Both the position numbers and the translations under genes were made by a program. The notes under the pieces were generated by a model. It did not search any database and had not been told where the DNA came from. It saw only the letters and a list, made by a program, of their open reading frames with translations. Positions 23,480-33,487 of a stretch of DNA of 64,000 bases are shown piece by piece. Numbering within the stretch: position 1 is the stretch's first letter; every line of letters starts with the position of its first letter. This stretch comes from Blumeriella jaapii. Lineage: Eukaryota; Ascomycota; Leotiomycetes; Helotiales; Drepanopezizaceae. The stretch lies in contig VWND01000003.1 in the NCBI GenBank assembly GCA_009599575.1, forward strand, positions 1,192,001 through 1,256,000. The letters run 5' to 3'.

Positions 23480-23649
23480 TGTAACGGCCCGGCCATTCGG
23501 CTGTTCGGCTTTCGGCTGTTCAGCCTTCCGTTACAGTTCTGGCGTAGCGCCAGGGGCAGGGGGTTTTACAGTGTATATAGTTCGCCCCGAGCTTCCTTCC
23601 TTTCAGCTCTCTGTCTGTATCTTAAGGGAAATATATGAGGTTCGTCACA
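23480..23649 (+). repeat. TRG LTR (3', copy 1)
   Basis: 170 bp, nearly identical to the 5' LTR; the few differences are C/T, for example GTCACA versus GTTACA at the end and AGCTCTCTG versus AGCTTTCTG. Followed by the GTTAT duplication. Confidence 0.9.
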
Positions 23650-24680
23650 GTTATTATAATTAGGTAGTATTTCGCTAATTTTAATCGCTAGCATAAAAAG
23701 GTTGCTATTAGGCAGCTATTACTTTTATAATGGCTTGGCGAGATTAATCGCTTCGCGCATCTTAAGAAAAGTAATTATTGTAAAAGCTATTTTAATCGTT
23801 TTTATTTTTTGAATTAACGTAAAAAAGTTTTTTCTGCTATTGCATAAAACCTTCGACTTTGCTTTGTAATTTTTGAATTTTAATATCGGTAAATTTTGAT
23901 ACGAAAGTTTCGATATTTTTATTAAGCTTTTCCAAGCTAATAAGTTTTGCAAAACGATTAAATAATATAATAATTAATTGTTTTTTGGCGATTTCGGTAA
24001 CTTTTAGTAGTTAGGCATATTTTTGTACTAAAGCTTCTACGTCTTTTTTATAAATAAGGAAAGGAGATTTCTTTTGATTTATAGCTTTAATAATACGTTC
24101 GCTTTAGTTTTGTTTAAAAACGAATTTTATAAATTTAAAATATTAATCGAAAGTTTTAGAGTTTTGTTTATTAATTTTAAAATACTTAATAGTTTTATTG
24201 CGAATGCTGGTTGAAAAGCTAAGTAAAAACAATCTTTCCTGCTTAACCTCGCTTAAGACTTTTTTGTTAACGAAAACGTCAGAAACTTTCGTATAAGTAC
24301 GATAATAGGCTTTAAGTTTTTTGGCTTGGCGAGTCGTTATAACAAACTGTGAGAAAAGCGATAATATCGCGAATTTGCTAACGATCGTAATTTCGGAATT
24401 CCGATTTCAAAATTTTAATTAGCTTACGCCAGTCTCGAGCTTTAATAGTTTTTTATTTATTTATCGATTTAATAATATTTTTAGTAATTAGGTTATAATA
24501 GCGAAAAAGTTTATCGAATATTTCAGTTTTAAAGACTTCGAAATCCTTACAGATTTTTTTATATTTTTCGATAAAATCGGTAACGTTGGCGCCATTAAAT
24601 AAAAATGTATCAAAAAAGCCAAAAAGAGGCATACGGCCTCGCATAAGAAAACGAAAAGCGTCGTTGTTCATAGTATTAAT
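23650..24680 (-). pseudogene. A3: gag N-terminal half
   Basis: The sense frame opens with MNNDAFRFLMRGRMPLFGFF at 24671 and continues NGANVTDFIEKYKKICKDFE, which matches the (F)xG.NVT.FL..YE..C.D start of fungal gypsy Gag. A W/R-rich A.WRK(L)I.VLK..FR.HD block follows near 24400. Same layout as A5 62955-63720. First stop after 72 codons; further stops replace Gln. The 23725-23952 frame is the end of this half. Confidence 0.72.
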
Positions 24681-25416
24681 AAAAATGTTAGTAGAATTTG
24701 AATTAAATAAATAAATGTTTTTTAAAATTGCAAATTAAGAATTTTCAATATGAAAAAAATCGTTTTCAATAGGGGAGCTATTAAAAAGATCTTTGTATTT
24801 TTTAAAAAAATTAAATAAAATAAAATTGCGTCCAAATATTTAAATAATATATTGAAAAATTTGTTTTTTAATAGATTAATTAAATTAATATAATATTACT
24901 ATATAATTTACGGTTTCGATATTCCGTGGCTCAGGCCAATGCATATATAGCCATCTTTTTACTATTTTTAATAAAAAGCCGTAAATTGTAATTGCTATAA
25001 TCATAAAGCGTAAGATTAGAAGGTTGAGTTTTCGCTAGGCGTTTAATTAAAAAAAATCTAGTTTAAAAGGGCCGAGCGCAGTAATCGAAGCGTACGAACC
25101 AATATTCGATTTGTTATTTTTAAACAAAAAAGCGACTTTCGAGCTTTGATTTTCGTATAATTCAGAATTGCCTAATCGTAATTTTAAACGTTTCTGAAAT
25201 ATGTTGCACTTTTGTAATTTAATAATTGTGCGCAAAATAAAAAAAGCTATTAAAGATCTTTTATATAATACAGCTGCGAATAATACTATATGAAAGGTTT
25301 TTTAAGCCGTAATAGCGAAATATCGAAATCGATTTTGATTGCGAATTTAAAAAATATATCGGCGAATATATAAAAACAAAACACCGAAGTTTTAAATCCC
25401 TGCGTAAGTTATTAAA
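24681..25416 (-). pseudogene. A3: leader with a possible small upstream ORF
   Basis: Between 5' LTR and gag. A sense segment with KVAFLFKNNKSNIGSYASI is open at 25047-25235 and conserved in A5 (62412-62714, 100 residues, with a hydrophobic segment LLILRFIIMVITICGFLL). It could be a short leader protein or the N-terminal end of Gag; alternatively the overlapping antisense frame at 62450-62683 is the real one. No family recognised. Next to the LTR the sense reads TTTAATAACTTACGCAGGG, the likely primer-binding region. Confidence 0.45.
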
Positions 25417-25683
25417 TATAAAAGTAGGTAGAAAAACCAGATTAATACGGCCATATATCGGTAGGTAAAATAGTTTAGGGAATTTTTAGAAAAAACTGAA
25501 AAAAAGAAAAGAGAAATAAATGAAAGTATAAATTGAACTGCGTGCTTATGATACTATCTAAAGGGATGCTTTGCTTTTATATCTGTTGAAGGTAGTCAAT
25601 GGCAAAGGGTCTCGGAGGGGTTTATGCCTCAACTATAGCTAAAACTACCAACTCTTATTAATACAGAATATTACCGTTTTATA
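25417..25683 (-). repeat. LTR-A, 5' LTR of A3
   Basis: 267 bp, plus strand TATAAAAGTAGG ... CCGTTTTATA. It keeps more CA/TG steps in its middle (near 25590-25640) than 4366-4634. It is followed by TTATTACCGGCC of A2. Confidence 0.87.
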
Positions 25684-26822
25684 TTATTACCGGCCGATTT
25701 TCCAGCTTATTATTTAGCAGCCGATTTATAAAAAAACGATTTAATAACTTAGCAATCGGAACCTAATTTTTGCAAAAAAAAAAAAAGTTTTATACGAAAT
25801 TTTACGCAATCGAAAAAAAATTATAATTTTCGATTTTATCGAAATAAATTAATTCAGCTTTAACGTTACGCTTTATATTAATATTAAAATCGTATTTTAC
25901 GAAGCTTGGCAAAAAAAAACTTTTTTAATTCTTAAAGCTTTTTAAAACAAAATAATCGAAATGCTAAAAAAATGAATCAAGCAAAAAATCTTCGAATTTT
26001 GCCACGATTTATATAAAAACAAATAGTTTATCGTTACGAAAAAAAAAAGCATTTATAAATTTATTATCGTAATCGTCGAAATAAACAAAATAATAATACG
26101 AAACGCTAACGTATTATTTAATATCGATTAATTTTCAAACGAATTCGCAAAACTAACGATCGTTTTCTTTTTCGATTTGTTTTTAAACTACGATTATTTA
26201 ATGCTTAATTTACGATTTTAAAATATAACGGCAATTTAAATTCCAATCGGATTGCTGCGTATAACGAAAGTATTTATAAAAGCTATTAATTTAGTCGCTT
26301 AATTCGTAAAAATCGTATACAAAATCCTTATAATTTGTATTTCCGATATTGTTTTTTTTACGTTAACGACGTCGGAATAAAAAGCTTCAGATCGTATTAT
26401 AATAATAAAAAAATCTTTTCTGAAATTCGACGTTATATAATAAAACATATTTAAAACATCGACAAAATTATAATTTGCTTCGAAAAAGCCAAAATTATTA
26501 TTAGCCTTCGATTAAAACTTAGCATATCCGAAATAAATATCGTTAATTATATAATTAATAGCGCTGATCGTTATTTTTAACGAAAAAAAATCGAAAAAAT
26601 ATACGAATAAAAAAAGTATAAGAATATTACCGAAGCCAAAGCTTTTATTAGCGTTATAATTTATTACCGTAATTAAATTAAAAACTTTTTTCAAAAAGCT
26701 GTATTTATTTACGCTACGATAAAAAAAAAATCGATTTCGTTTGGGAAAAAAAGCAAAACAAAATTATAAAAATCTTTAAAAACGATTTTTTATCGGTTTT
26801 ATTATTTATGCGGATCGATTAC
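25684..26822 (+). pseudogene. A2: reverse transcriptase relic
   Basis: Continues A2 from 4365. Plus-strand sense shows FDFIEI..FSFNVTLYIN near 25830, FELCHDLYKN near 25990, IVEINKIIIRNANVLF near 26075 and the INDVGIKSF box near 26360 (Asp to Asn in the first catalytic position). It ends at CGATTAC, where C1 is inserted, and resumes at 35394. The open minus-strand frame at 26512-26694 is a shadow. Confidence 0.75.
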
Positions 26823-27086
26823 TATGACGATCTAATCAGTCGAAGGGCTGGGAAATCAGTCAACTGGTCGCCGTGTTCATATGGTATAAAAACGAGCTTT
26901 TGGTTTTATAACAAAAATATTTATTTAGAATCAATAATTGCAAAAGGCAGAGGTGCTAAAAAGAAAATGCTTTATATATATAAATAGTCTTTACAATTGA
27001 TAGGAAAACCCATCAGAAGACCAGGAAGCTTGCAGCTACACGTAATTGCTGGGGTGATACGAAGGGCAAAAAAGTAAATCGTTATA
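26823..27086 (-). repeat. LTR-C, 3' LTR of C1
   Basis: 264 bp. Plus strand starts TATGACGATC (TGTGACGATC in C2) and ends CGTTATA (TCGTCACA in C2). The family has an 8 bp terminal inversion TGTGACGA/TCGTCACA. A TATATATA run near 26975 is a possible TATA box. Confidence 0.9.
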
Positions 27087-27105
27087 CTACCCTTCCGTCC
27101 GAAAA
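27087..27105 (-). other. Polypurine tract of C1
   Basis: Next to the 3' LTR; in sense CGGACGGAAGGGTAG. In C2 (48866-48880) it reads CGGACGGAGGGGTAG. Confidence 0.65.
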
Positions 27106-28480
27106 AAGCGCGCTTTCGAGTTTTTATTTATTAGTACGTCGTTATCCAAATAATCGTACGAGTCCAAACCTTCGGAATACGCTTTTAGCCAGTTTATAAG
27201 TTTTGCAAAAGAACCGGGAAGCTTTTTATGCGCCAAATAAAAATCGCGCATTTTTAAAAAAACATATATAAAATTAAACGCGGAATACCACGTGAGATTT
27301 TTATTTAAGCTTATTTAAAAAACTTTGTACTAAAAGGTTTTTCGCTGTATTCGATAAACGATTAATTTTTCGATTTCGTATTTAAGCTTATTAGTTATAT
27401 TAATAAATTTAAAAGCTAAGTTAATCTGATTTAAAAGCGCGTCGTCAATTGCTTTACGCAGTCGATTAGCGTGGAAAATTAAATATACGTTTATAATATT
27501 AAAAAAGTTTAGCTTAAAAACGTTGTCGAAAATTTTGGCTATAATTTTAAAAAGGCCGTTTGTAAAATTATCGAGCTTGCGAAAAAGCCGGAAGGTCGAA
27601 AATAAACGCATATCGAGCTATACGTAATCGCTAACGTTAAAATCGATCGCGCGGCAAATTTATTTGCATTTTTTTTTTTTTGTCGTAAATTTATTAAAAA
27701 TGCGATTTGGCGAGGTTTTAAACGTCGTAATAGCGGCGAGCGTACGCACGAGCTTCGTTTGCGTTTAGCTTATATAAAAAATTGAAGAAAAAAAAAATAT
27801 CGAGCTTTCAGTTTTAATTAATATAGGAAATATAACCGTATATAATTTTAAAAAATGAAAAGCCATCTAGACTTTTGTAAAAAAGGATTATTTAAACGAA
27901 ATTTATTATTAAAAAAAATTCGTTTTAATTATTTTGATAGAAATTTACGAAAAGTCGAAAGCGTTTTGCAGATATTAATTGTAAATTTCGGTCTGACCAT
28001 CGGTTTCGGAATAAGCGGCTGTCGAAAGCTTTAATTACGTATCGAATATTTTGTTTAATTCAGACCAAAAGGTAGATTAATACTAAAGGCTACGATCGCT
28101 AATAATACTTTTCGAAGGGCTAAAATACTTATACACGTGGAATATATACAATTTAGCGAAGCTTCGAACGTCGATATTTTTATAATAAAAAATCGAAATA
28201 ATCTGCTTGGAAAAGCAATTTATTATTACGAAATTCGTTATCGTAACCGTGTTTGTTTTTATTAAAACTGCAAAAGTTTATTATAACGTGCTTTTAAAAA
28301 TGGTTAAAAATAAAAAAAAGCTAAAAAAGGCCGGGGCGCTTATTTTTTAAAACAAAACTTTTTCGATAAGCGTAGCAATTGCGATAATATTATTTTACGA
28401 AAACTGTTATACTTCGTTAATAATATTAATTTGAAAGCAATTGCGTAATTTTGCGAGCGCTAAAATAAGCGGTGGAAATC
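27106..28480 (-). pseudogene. C1: integrase and chromodomain-like C-terminus
   Basis: The frame at 27330-27611 reads LDNFTNGLFKIIAKI, HANRLRKAIDDAL and KYEIEKLIVYRIQR, matching the end of fungal gypsy integrase (HP.RLRKA..DPLPGQ) followed by the start of a chromodomain (EVE.I...R). A YSASDF-like block and a YLAHKK-like block follow, as in the W-PASDF...LR.FH...P tail of this group. The integrase core lies at 27700-28400 and its zinc-binding end near 28370-28480. Many Gln stops. Confidence 0.72.
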
Positions 28481-30813
28481 TAATCGTGCATTTTTCGTAT
28501 AAAGGCCAAACGAAAATAATCGACGTTTGGTATTATCAGGCGATCGTAATATAACAGCAGGTCGCGTTTAAACGTATACGAAATATTATTATCGTCGTTT
28601 TTTTTCGTAGCATTTCGTATAATTTTTTTTCGAAAAGCTATCAGGCTGCTAATTATACGATTAGCGTAGAAAATTTAATTAACGATACGAAATGCGAAAA
28701 AATTAGCTATTTCAACGATAAAAACAGCTGTTTCGAAGGCCGTGAAAAATCGAAGTTTTTTAATTAAAAAGCGGTGATCGATCTGATTTGCTCGGAAAAG
28801 GATTTGCAGGCGCTAAATGCGTTTAAAAAAGTTTTGGCGATCGAATTCGCTCGTACGACGTATTAATACGTTAGTCAAAGAATTATATTTATTTGGTTTG
28901 TACGTAATAAAAAAGTTGTAATCGGCGAAAAACTCGGCCTAGCGTGCTTATCGAGCGTTTAAAAGTTTGAAAATTATAAAATATTTTAAAATTTGATAAT
29001 TAATAATTATTTTGATTTAATAAACTAAACTAGCTAGTTTAGCACGAAAGTTGCCTAGAAATTTTACGATTGCGAATATTTTTTTGTCGTATACGACGTA
29101 GTTTAATTTTGCGAAAGCTATAATTTTGCTAAAATAAGCGATTGAAAGCTATTCGTTATTATAAATTGCAAAAGCACGAAAGCTATTACGCCGTCGGAAG
29201 CGTTAGTTTCTAATATACAAAAAAGATTTTGTTTATAATATTATAAAATTAATGCAATAATAAAAGCTAATATAAAAAGGTCGAAACTTTTTTGGCATTT
29301 AAAAGTGAAATTATAAAAAACGTTAGCTTTGGTCAAATGGATTAAAAGCTTTGCAATTATATTATAATTTCGAATAAAACGTCGGTAAAAGTTACAAAAA
29401 CCAAAAAAACTTTGTATATTTTTTACAATAGTAAAAAGCTTCTAATAAACGACCACGGAGATTTTTTTTGAATCTATTTTTAAGCTTTTAATAAAATAAT
29501 AAAACCTAAATAACGGGTCCGAATAACGTTAAATTCAGATTTCCGAATATCGGCCTGTAATCCAGCGTTAATAAGCTTTTGAAACATTTTGCGAACGTAT
29601 ATAACGTGTTTTAAAAGGTCGAACGAATAAATAAAAATATTATTTAAATATATAATATAAAAATCGTTTAAATAATCGAAAAAAACGTCGTTTATATAAC
29701 GTTAATAAATTGCGGATCTATTAGTAAAGCCAAAAGGTAGCATTTTGCATTTATAAGCGCCGTAACGCGTACGAAACGTCGTTAGTTTTTTACTAACGGA
29801 ATTTATTCGAATTTTATAAAAAGCTTAACGAATATCGAACTTCGTAAAAATTCGAGCTTCCGAAAAACGAATAAAAGTCTTATCGATAAAAAAAAAAAGT
29901 AGCGATTTTTACGAATAATATTATTAAAAACTCGATAATCGATAAGTATAAAAACGCAGTAAACCGTCGGGTTTTTTAGCGAAAAGCATTGGAATAGCGA
30001 AAAAAGCGGTGAAAGGTTCGATAAAGCCTTTATTAAAATTATTTTGCAAATAAGTTTTGATAATTTCGAATTCTGAAATCGATATTTTATATAAAAAAGT
30101 ATATTTCAGCTTTTTTTTTACTTATAATAAGCTCGATTTTATAATCGTAAGGCCGGTGAGAAGCTAGCTCGTTATTAACGGCCTTAGAAAACACGTGTTC
30201 GAAGTTTTTATACTCCGAAAGAAAAGATTCGAAAAAAAATTTTATCGAAATTAGCTTTGCTAAGCTGATTAAAAAGGTCGAAATCGATATTTCGTTAGTT
30301 TTGAAACGTTCGAAAAAATTATAAAATTAGGTTTTGAAAAAAGTGTTATACGTAAAATCGTTTAATATTTTATCGATTTCGTATAAAAAAGTTGAAAACA
30401 TTTCAATTGCTTTTTTTCTGAAAATCAGCTTGAAAGCGTATATAATAATTTGGCAAATAAAAATTGGGTAAGCAGTAAATTAAAGAATTCGTTTTCGAAC
30501 TGATCGTTTGAAAAGTTCAAAAGGTGGCTTATTTGAATTATCGATTATATTAAGCTGAAAGGCTATCGCGGCGAAAGCTTTCTTTCGGTTTTTAATATAA
30601 TTGTTTTTCGTAAAACGAAAAAGCTGTTTTAACGAAAGGAAAAAAAAAAAAAATAATAATAAAAAAAGAATCGGCAGCCTGGAAAAGCGGTGGTATAATT
30701 TCTTATATTATTCTATTGGCGTCGCTATCGAAATTGGCACCGCGAATAAAATTCGATTTTTTCGCGCTTCGCATAACGTCGTAAGTCTGTTATAATTGAT
30801 TAAGGTTTCTTAG
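28481..30813 (-). pseudogene. C1: RNase H and reverse transcriptase relic
   Basis: Equivalent of C2 50270-52590. RNase H with a TNASDGVI-like motif lies near 29190; RT with an NN-changed YxDD box near 29650; RT start near 30200 (CIDYR-type segment is at 29900-29960). The N-terminal connector is cut at TTAG (30810-30813) by insertion G and resumes at 32984. Open plus-strand frame 30601-30795 is a shadow. Confidence 0.65.
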
Positions 30814-31064
30814 GGGCGCCTGTGGGTGGGATTACAACCGATTTAACACCGAGTCAAATCCGAGTTAACACTTGGCGTAAAATTAACTCCGAGTATAATC
30901 AGAGTTAACACGCGATTAAATGAAAATTAATTTTAGTGTTATTAAAGATTAATAAGTAGAATAGGTTGTGTATTAATTTAAAGCTTCGAGAAAAATACAA
31001 ATCTTATACGAATTTGTTGTAATTCTATTATTACCTTTTATCTACGCTTTTATTAATACCACTT

Positions 31065-31792
31065 CGCTGCTAACACCACCTCGCTGCCACCACCTCGTCG
31101 CCACCACCACCACCCACCACCACCACCATCACTACCACCACCACCACCACCACCACCACTACTACCACCATCTCGCTGCCACCACCTCGCTGCCACCACC
31201 TCGCTGCCACCACCTCGTCGCTACTACCACCACCACGACTACTATTACTACCACCACCACCATTATTACTACCATCACTTGGTCGCCACTACCATTACCA
31301 CTATTACCATCACTACCACCACTACCATTACTACTATCATCACCACCACCATCACCACTACTATTATTATTTTGCTGCCACCACCTCGCTGCCACCATCT
31401 CGTCGCCACCACCTCGTCGCCACCATCACCACCACCACTACCACCACTACCACCACTACCACCACTACCACCATTACCACCACTACCACCACTACCATTA
31501 CTACCACCACCACCTCGCTGCCACCACCTCGCTGCCACCACCTCGTCGCCACCATCTCGTCGCCACCACCACCACCACCACCACCATCATTACCATTACC
31601 ACTACTACCACTACCATCATTACCACCATTACCACCACTACTATCATCATCACCACATTACTATTACTATTTATCATTTTGCTACCATCACCTCGCTGCC
31701 ACCACCTCGATGCCACCATTTCGTCGCTATCACCACCACCACCACCACTATTATCACTACTATTACTTCGCTGCTATTATTATTATTTCGCT
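31065..31792. repeat. Left arm of G: ACC-type microsatellite with interspersed CTCGCTGCCACCAC units
   Basis: About 730 bases of CCA/ACC triplets with scattered A/T variants (ATT, ACT). At least five blocks of a 14-base unit (CTCGCTGCCACCAC or CTCGTCGCCACCAC) punctuate it, near 31075, 31170, 31385, 31510, 31690. All six frames are open over long parts (Ser/Gly/Val, Trp/Gln/Arg, Pro/His/Thr runs); these are not genes. Confidence 0.85.
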
Positions 31793-31889
31793 AATACTAT
31801 TTTGCTAGAAAAAATAACGAAAAGCCGAACAGCCGAACAGCCGAATAGCCGAACAGCCGAATAAGCTGAATAGTTACAATAATGGCAGG
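31793..31889. repeat. Centre of G with AGCCGAAC octamer repeats
   Basis: Between the arms. 31814-31866 holds five to six tandem copies of an 8-base unit (AGCCGAAC/AGCCGAAT), ending in GAATAGTTACAAT. The unit and the following GTTACA resemble the hairpin at the start of the TRG LTR read in reverse (GGCTGTTCGG, TGTAAC). Confidence 0.7.
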
Positions 31890-32465
31890 GAGATGGTGGT
31901 GATAATAGTGGTGGTAGTGGTGATAGTGATGGTGGTGATAATGGTGGTGATGGTGGTGGTGATAGCGACGAGGTGGTGGCAGCGAGGTGGTGGCAGCAAA
32001 ATGATGGTAGTAGTGGTAATAGTGGTGGTGGTGATAATAGTGGTGGTAGTGGTGGTAATGGTGGTAGTGGTGGTAATGGTGGTAATAATAATGGTGGTGA
32101 TAATGGTGGTAATGGTGGTGTAGTGATGGTAGTGGTGGTGGTGGTGGTGGTGGTGGTGGTGGTGGTGGTGGTGGCGACAAGATGGTGGCAGCGAGGTGGT
32201 GGCAGCGAGGTGGTGGCAGCGAGGTGATGGTAGTAATAGTAATAGTGGTAGTAGTGGTAGTGGTGGTAGTGGTAGTAGTGGTAGTAGTGGTGGTGGCGAC
32301 GAGGTGGTGGCGACGAGGTGGTGGCGACGAGGTGGTGGTGGTAGTGGTGGTGGGCAGCGAGGTGGTGGCAGCGAGGTGGTGGCAGCGAGGTGGTGGCAGC
32401 GAGGTGGTGGCAGCGAGGTGATGGCAGCGAGGTGGTGGCAGCGAGGTGGTGGCAGCGAGGTAGTG
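31890..32465. repeat. Right arm of G: GGT-type microsatellite with GGTGGTGGCAGCGA units
   Basis: Reverse-orientation partner of the left arm: GGT/GTA triplets followed at 32345-32462 by about eight consecutive copies of a 14-base GGTGGTGGCAGCGA unit. Near 32130-32175 an uninterrupted GGT run of about 15 triplets occurs. The unit length is not a multiple of three, so no protein is likely. Confidence 0.85.
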
Positions 32466-32584
32466 TTAGCGAAAATATTATTAAATGTAGTATTAAATAA
32501 ACGTAGTTTAATGTAAGATTTTTAATTTGAATTCGAAAAGTTTGATATATATTAAATATCGATTTAATTTAATTGTATAGATTT

Positions 32585-32962
32585 GTTTCGGTGTTAATAT
32601 TGAGTATAATCGGTATTAACACCGAGTATAATCGGTTTTAACACCGATTATATTCGGTAATACCGATTATACTCGGTGTTAAATCGTCACATCGATGTAA
32701 GAGTAAACCGCGCCACTTCAGTATTGACATCGATTAGCAACCGATTATACCCGGTTTTAAAACCGATTATACACCGATTATAATCGATTTTAATTCGATT
32801 ATAATCGAATTAAAACCGGTATAATCGGTATATAATCGATTATAATCGGTGTATAATCGGTATTAAAACCGATTATAATCGGTGTATACCCGGTTTTAAA
32901 ACCGATTATAATCGGTGTATACCCGGTTTTGCAACCGGGTATAATCGGTTGTGATCCGACCC
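32585..32962. repeat. Palindromic ACCGATTATAATCGGT array in G
   Basis: A dense array of self-complementary units, core ACCGATTATAATCGGT, alternating with CCGGTTTTAAAACCG and ACACCGAGTATAATCGG variants. Ten or more units; many can form cruciforms. A sparser version lies at the other end (30835-30915: AACACCGAGT, TCCGAGTTAACAC). Could be binding sites for a transposase or another protein. Confidence 0.8.
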
Positions 32963-32983
32963 TAGATAAGCCGTACGGTTTTG

Positions 32984-33271
32984 TTAGGTTTTACAGCGTC
33001 GTTTTAATAGCGAAATTAAATTTTTCGGAAATGCAAATAAAAAATTTTAATATAATAAGCGTAAAAAGCTATAAAAGAGTAAAACTTCGGCTAATAAAGC
33101 TTGCGTTTATTACAATTTAATAGAACTTGGTATTCGGCCAACCAAGCTCTTTTTAAAATCACGCTATAATTTCCGAGGTTAATAATCAAAAAAAAAGTAA
33201 ACGATTATATTCGATTATTAATAATAAAATTAAAAAGCGTAAAATATATAATTAAATGGCCACGAGCTTTA
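32984..33271 (-). pseudogene. C1: protease-RT connector
   Basis: Matches C2 52597-52918. Decayed sense frame, no motif of its own. Confidence 0.5.
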
Positions 33272-33487
33272 TTATATTTTTTTACAGAAAAAAAAGCCGG
33301 GAAAAATTAAATTAAAAGTTTTTAAAAAAAAAAAAAATTTAATCAACGCCGAATCGATTAACGTATAATCGTTCGCTTTAAAATCGGCGAATACTTTTAT
33401 CTTATACGAAAAGCCATTTTTAATAAATATAACGGAAATTATTAATAATTCGCTATTAAAAAACTTTCGAACGTTAAAATAACGCAT
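33272..33487 (-). pseudogene. C1: aspartic protease relic
   Basis: The 71-residue frame reads MRYFNVRKFFNSELLIISVI, then KVFADFKANDYTLIDSALIK. The segment ADFKAN fits the retropepsin active site (D-x-G-A-N), with the Gly changed. The C2 counterpart (52919-53110) reads ADFRTNGYTLIDSALIK. Followed by gag on the upstream side. Confidence 0.65.

Larger units (their letters stand above)
21561..23649 (+). mobile_element. TRG1: gag-only LTR retrotransposon
   Basis: 2,089 bp with two 170 bp LTRs (21561-21730, 23480-23649), TGTAACGG...CA ends, a perfect GTTAT target duplication (21556-21560, 23650-23654) and a strong polypurine tract before the 3' LTR. The only coding content is a Gag-like protein with a CCHC knuckle; there is no protease, RT or integrase and no room for them. 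This is the layout of terminal-repeat elements carrying only GAG (TR-GAG type), which depend on enzymes of a full-length relative. Copy 2 is at 36170-38229. Confidence 0.88.
4366..25683 (-). mobile_element. Element A3: complete Ty3/gypsy LTR retrotransposon with nested insertions
   Basis: Both LTRs are present (5' LTR 25417-25683, 3' LTR 4366-4634) in the same orientation. The host sequence (A2) is rejoined on both sides with a TTAT repeat at the edges. Removing B (12352-20261) and TRG1 (21561-23649) with their target duplications leaves about 11.3 kb. The order on the minus strand is 5' LTR, leader, gag, protease, RT, RNase H, integrase, AT-rich spacer, extra ORF of about 3.2 kb, 3' LTR. The size and the post-integrase ORF are unusual for fungal gypsy elements, which are mostly 5-8 kb. 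Confidence 0.85.
30814..32983. mobile_element. Insertion G: foldback-like element with (ACC)n / (GGT)n arms
   Basis: Absent from the same place in C2 (52585-52600), so it is an insertion of about 2,170 bp with TTAG at both edges (30810-30813, 32984-32987). Subterminal inverted repeats GGGTGGGATTACAACCGATT (30824-30843) and the complement of 32943-32962 match in 18 of 20. Inside, a CCA-rich arm and a GGT-rich arm face each other around a short centre. There is no coding capacity beyond repeat-driven frames. Class unknown; the layout resembles foldback elements. Confidence 0.65.

Noticed and set aside
23244..23663. Frame across the TRG1 3' end and LTR (similar at 37962-38414 and 21478-21756)
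   Set aside because: Out of frame with the Gag-like gene and runs into the LTR; repeated only because the LTR is repeated.
31162..32516. Many overlapping long open frames (Gly/Ser, Val, Pro/Leu, His/Tyr rich) on both strands
   Set aside because: They arise from GGT/ACC repeats that lack stops in all frames. No start context, no complexity; part of insertion G.
30814..32983. Insertion G as a Helitron
   Set aside because: It does not start with TC or end with CTRR, has inverted ends and a TTAG duplication; a foldback or TIR type fits better.
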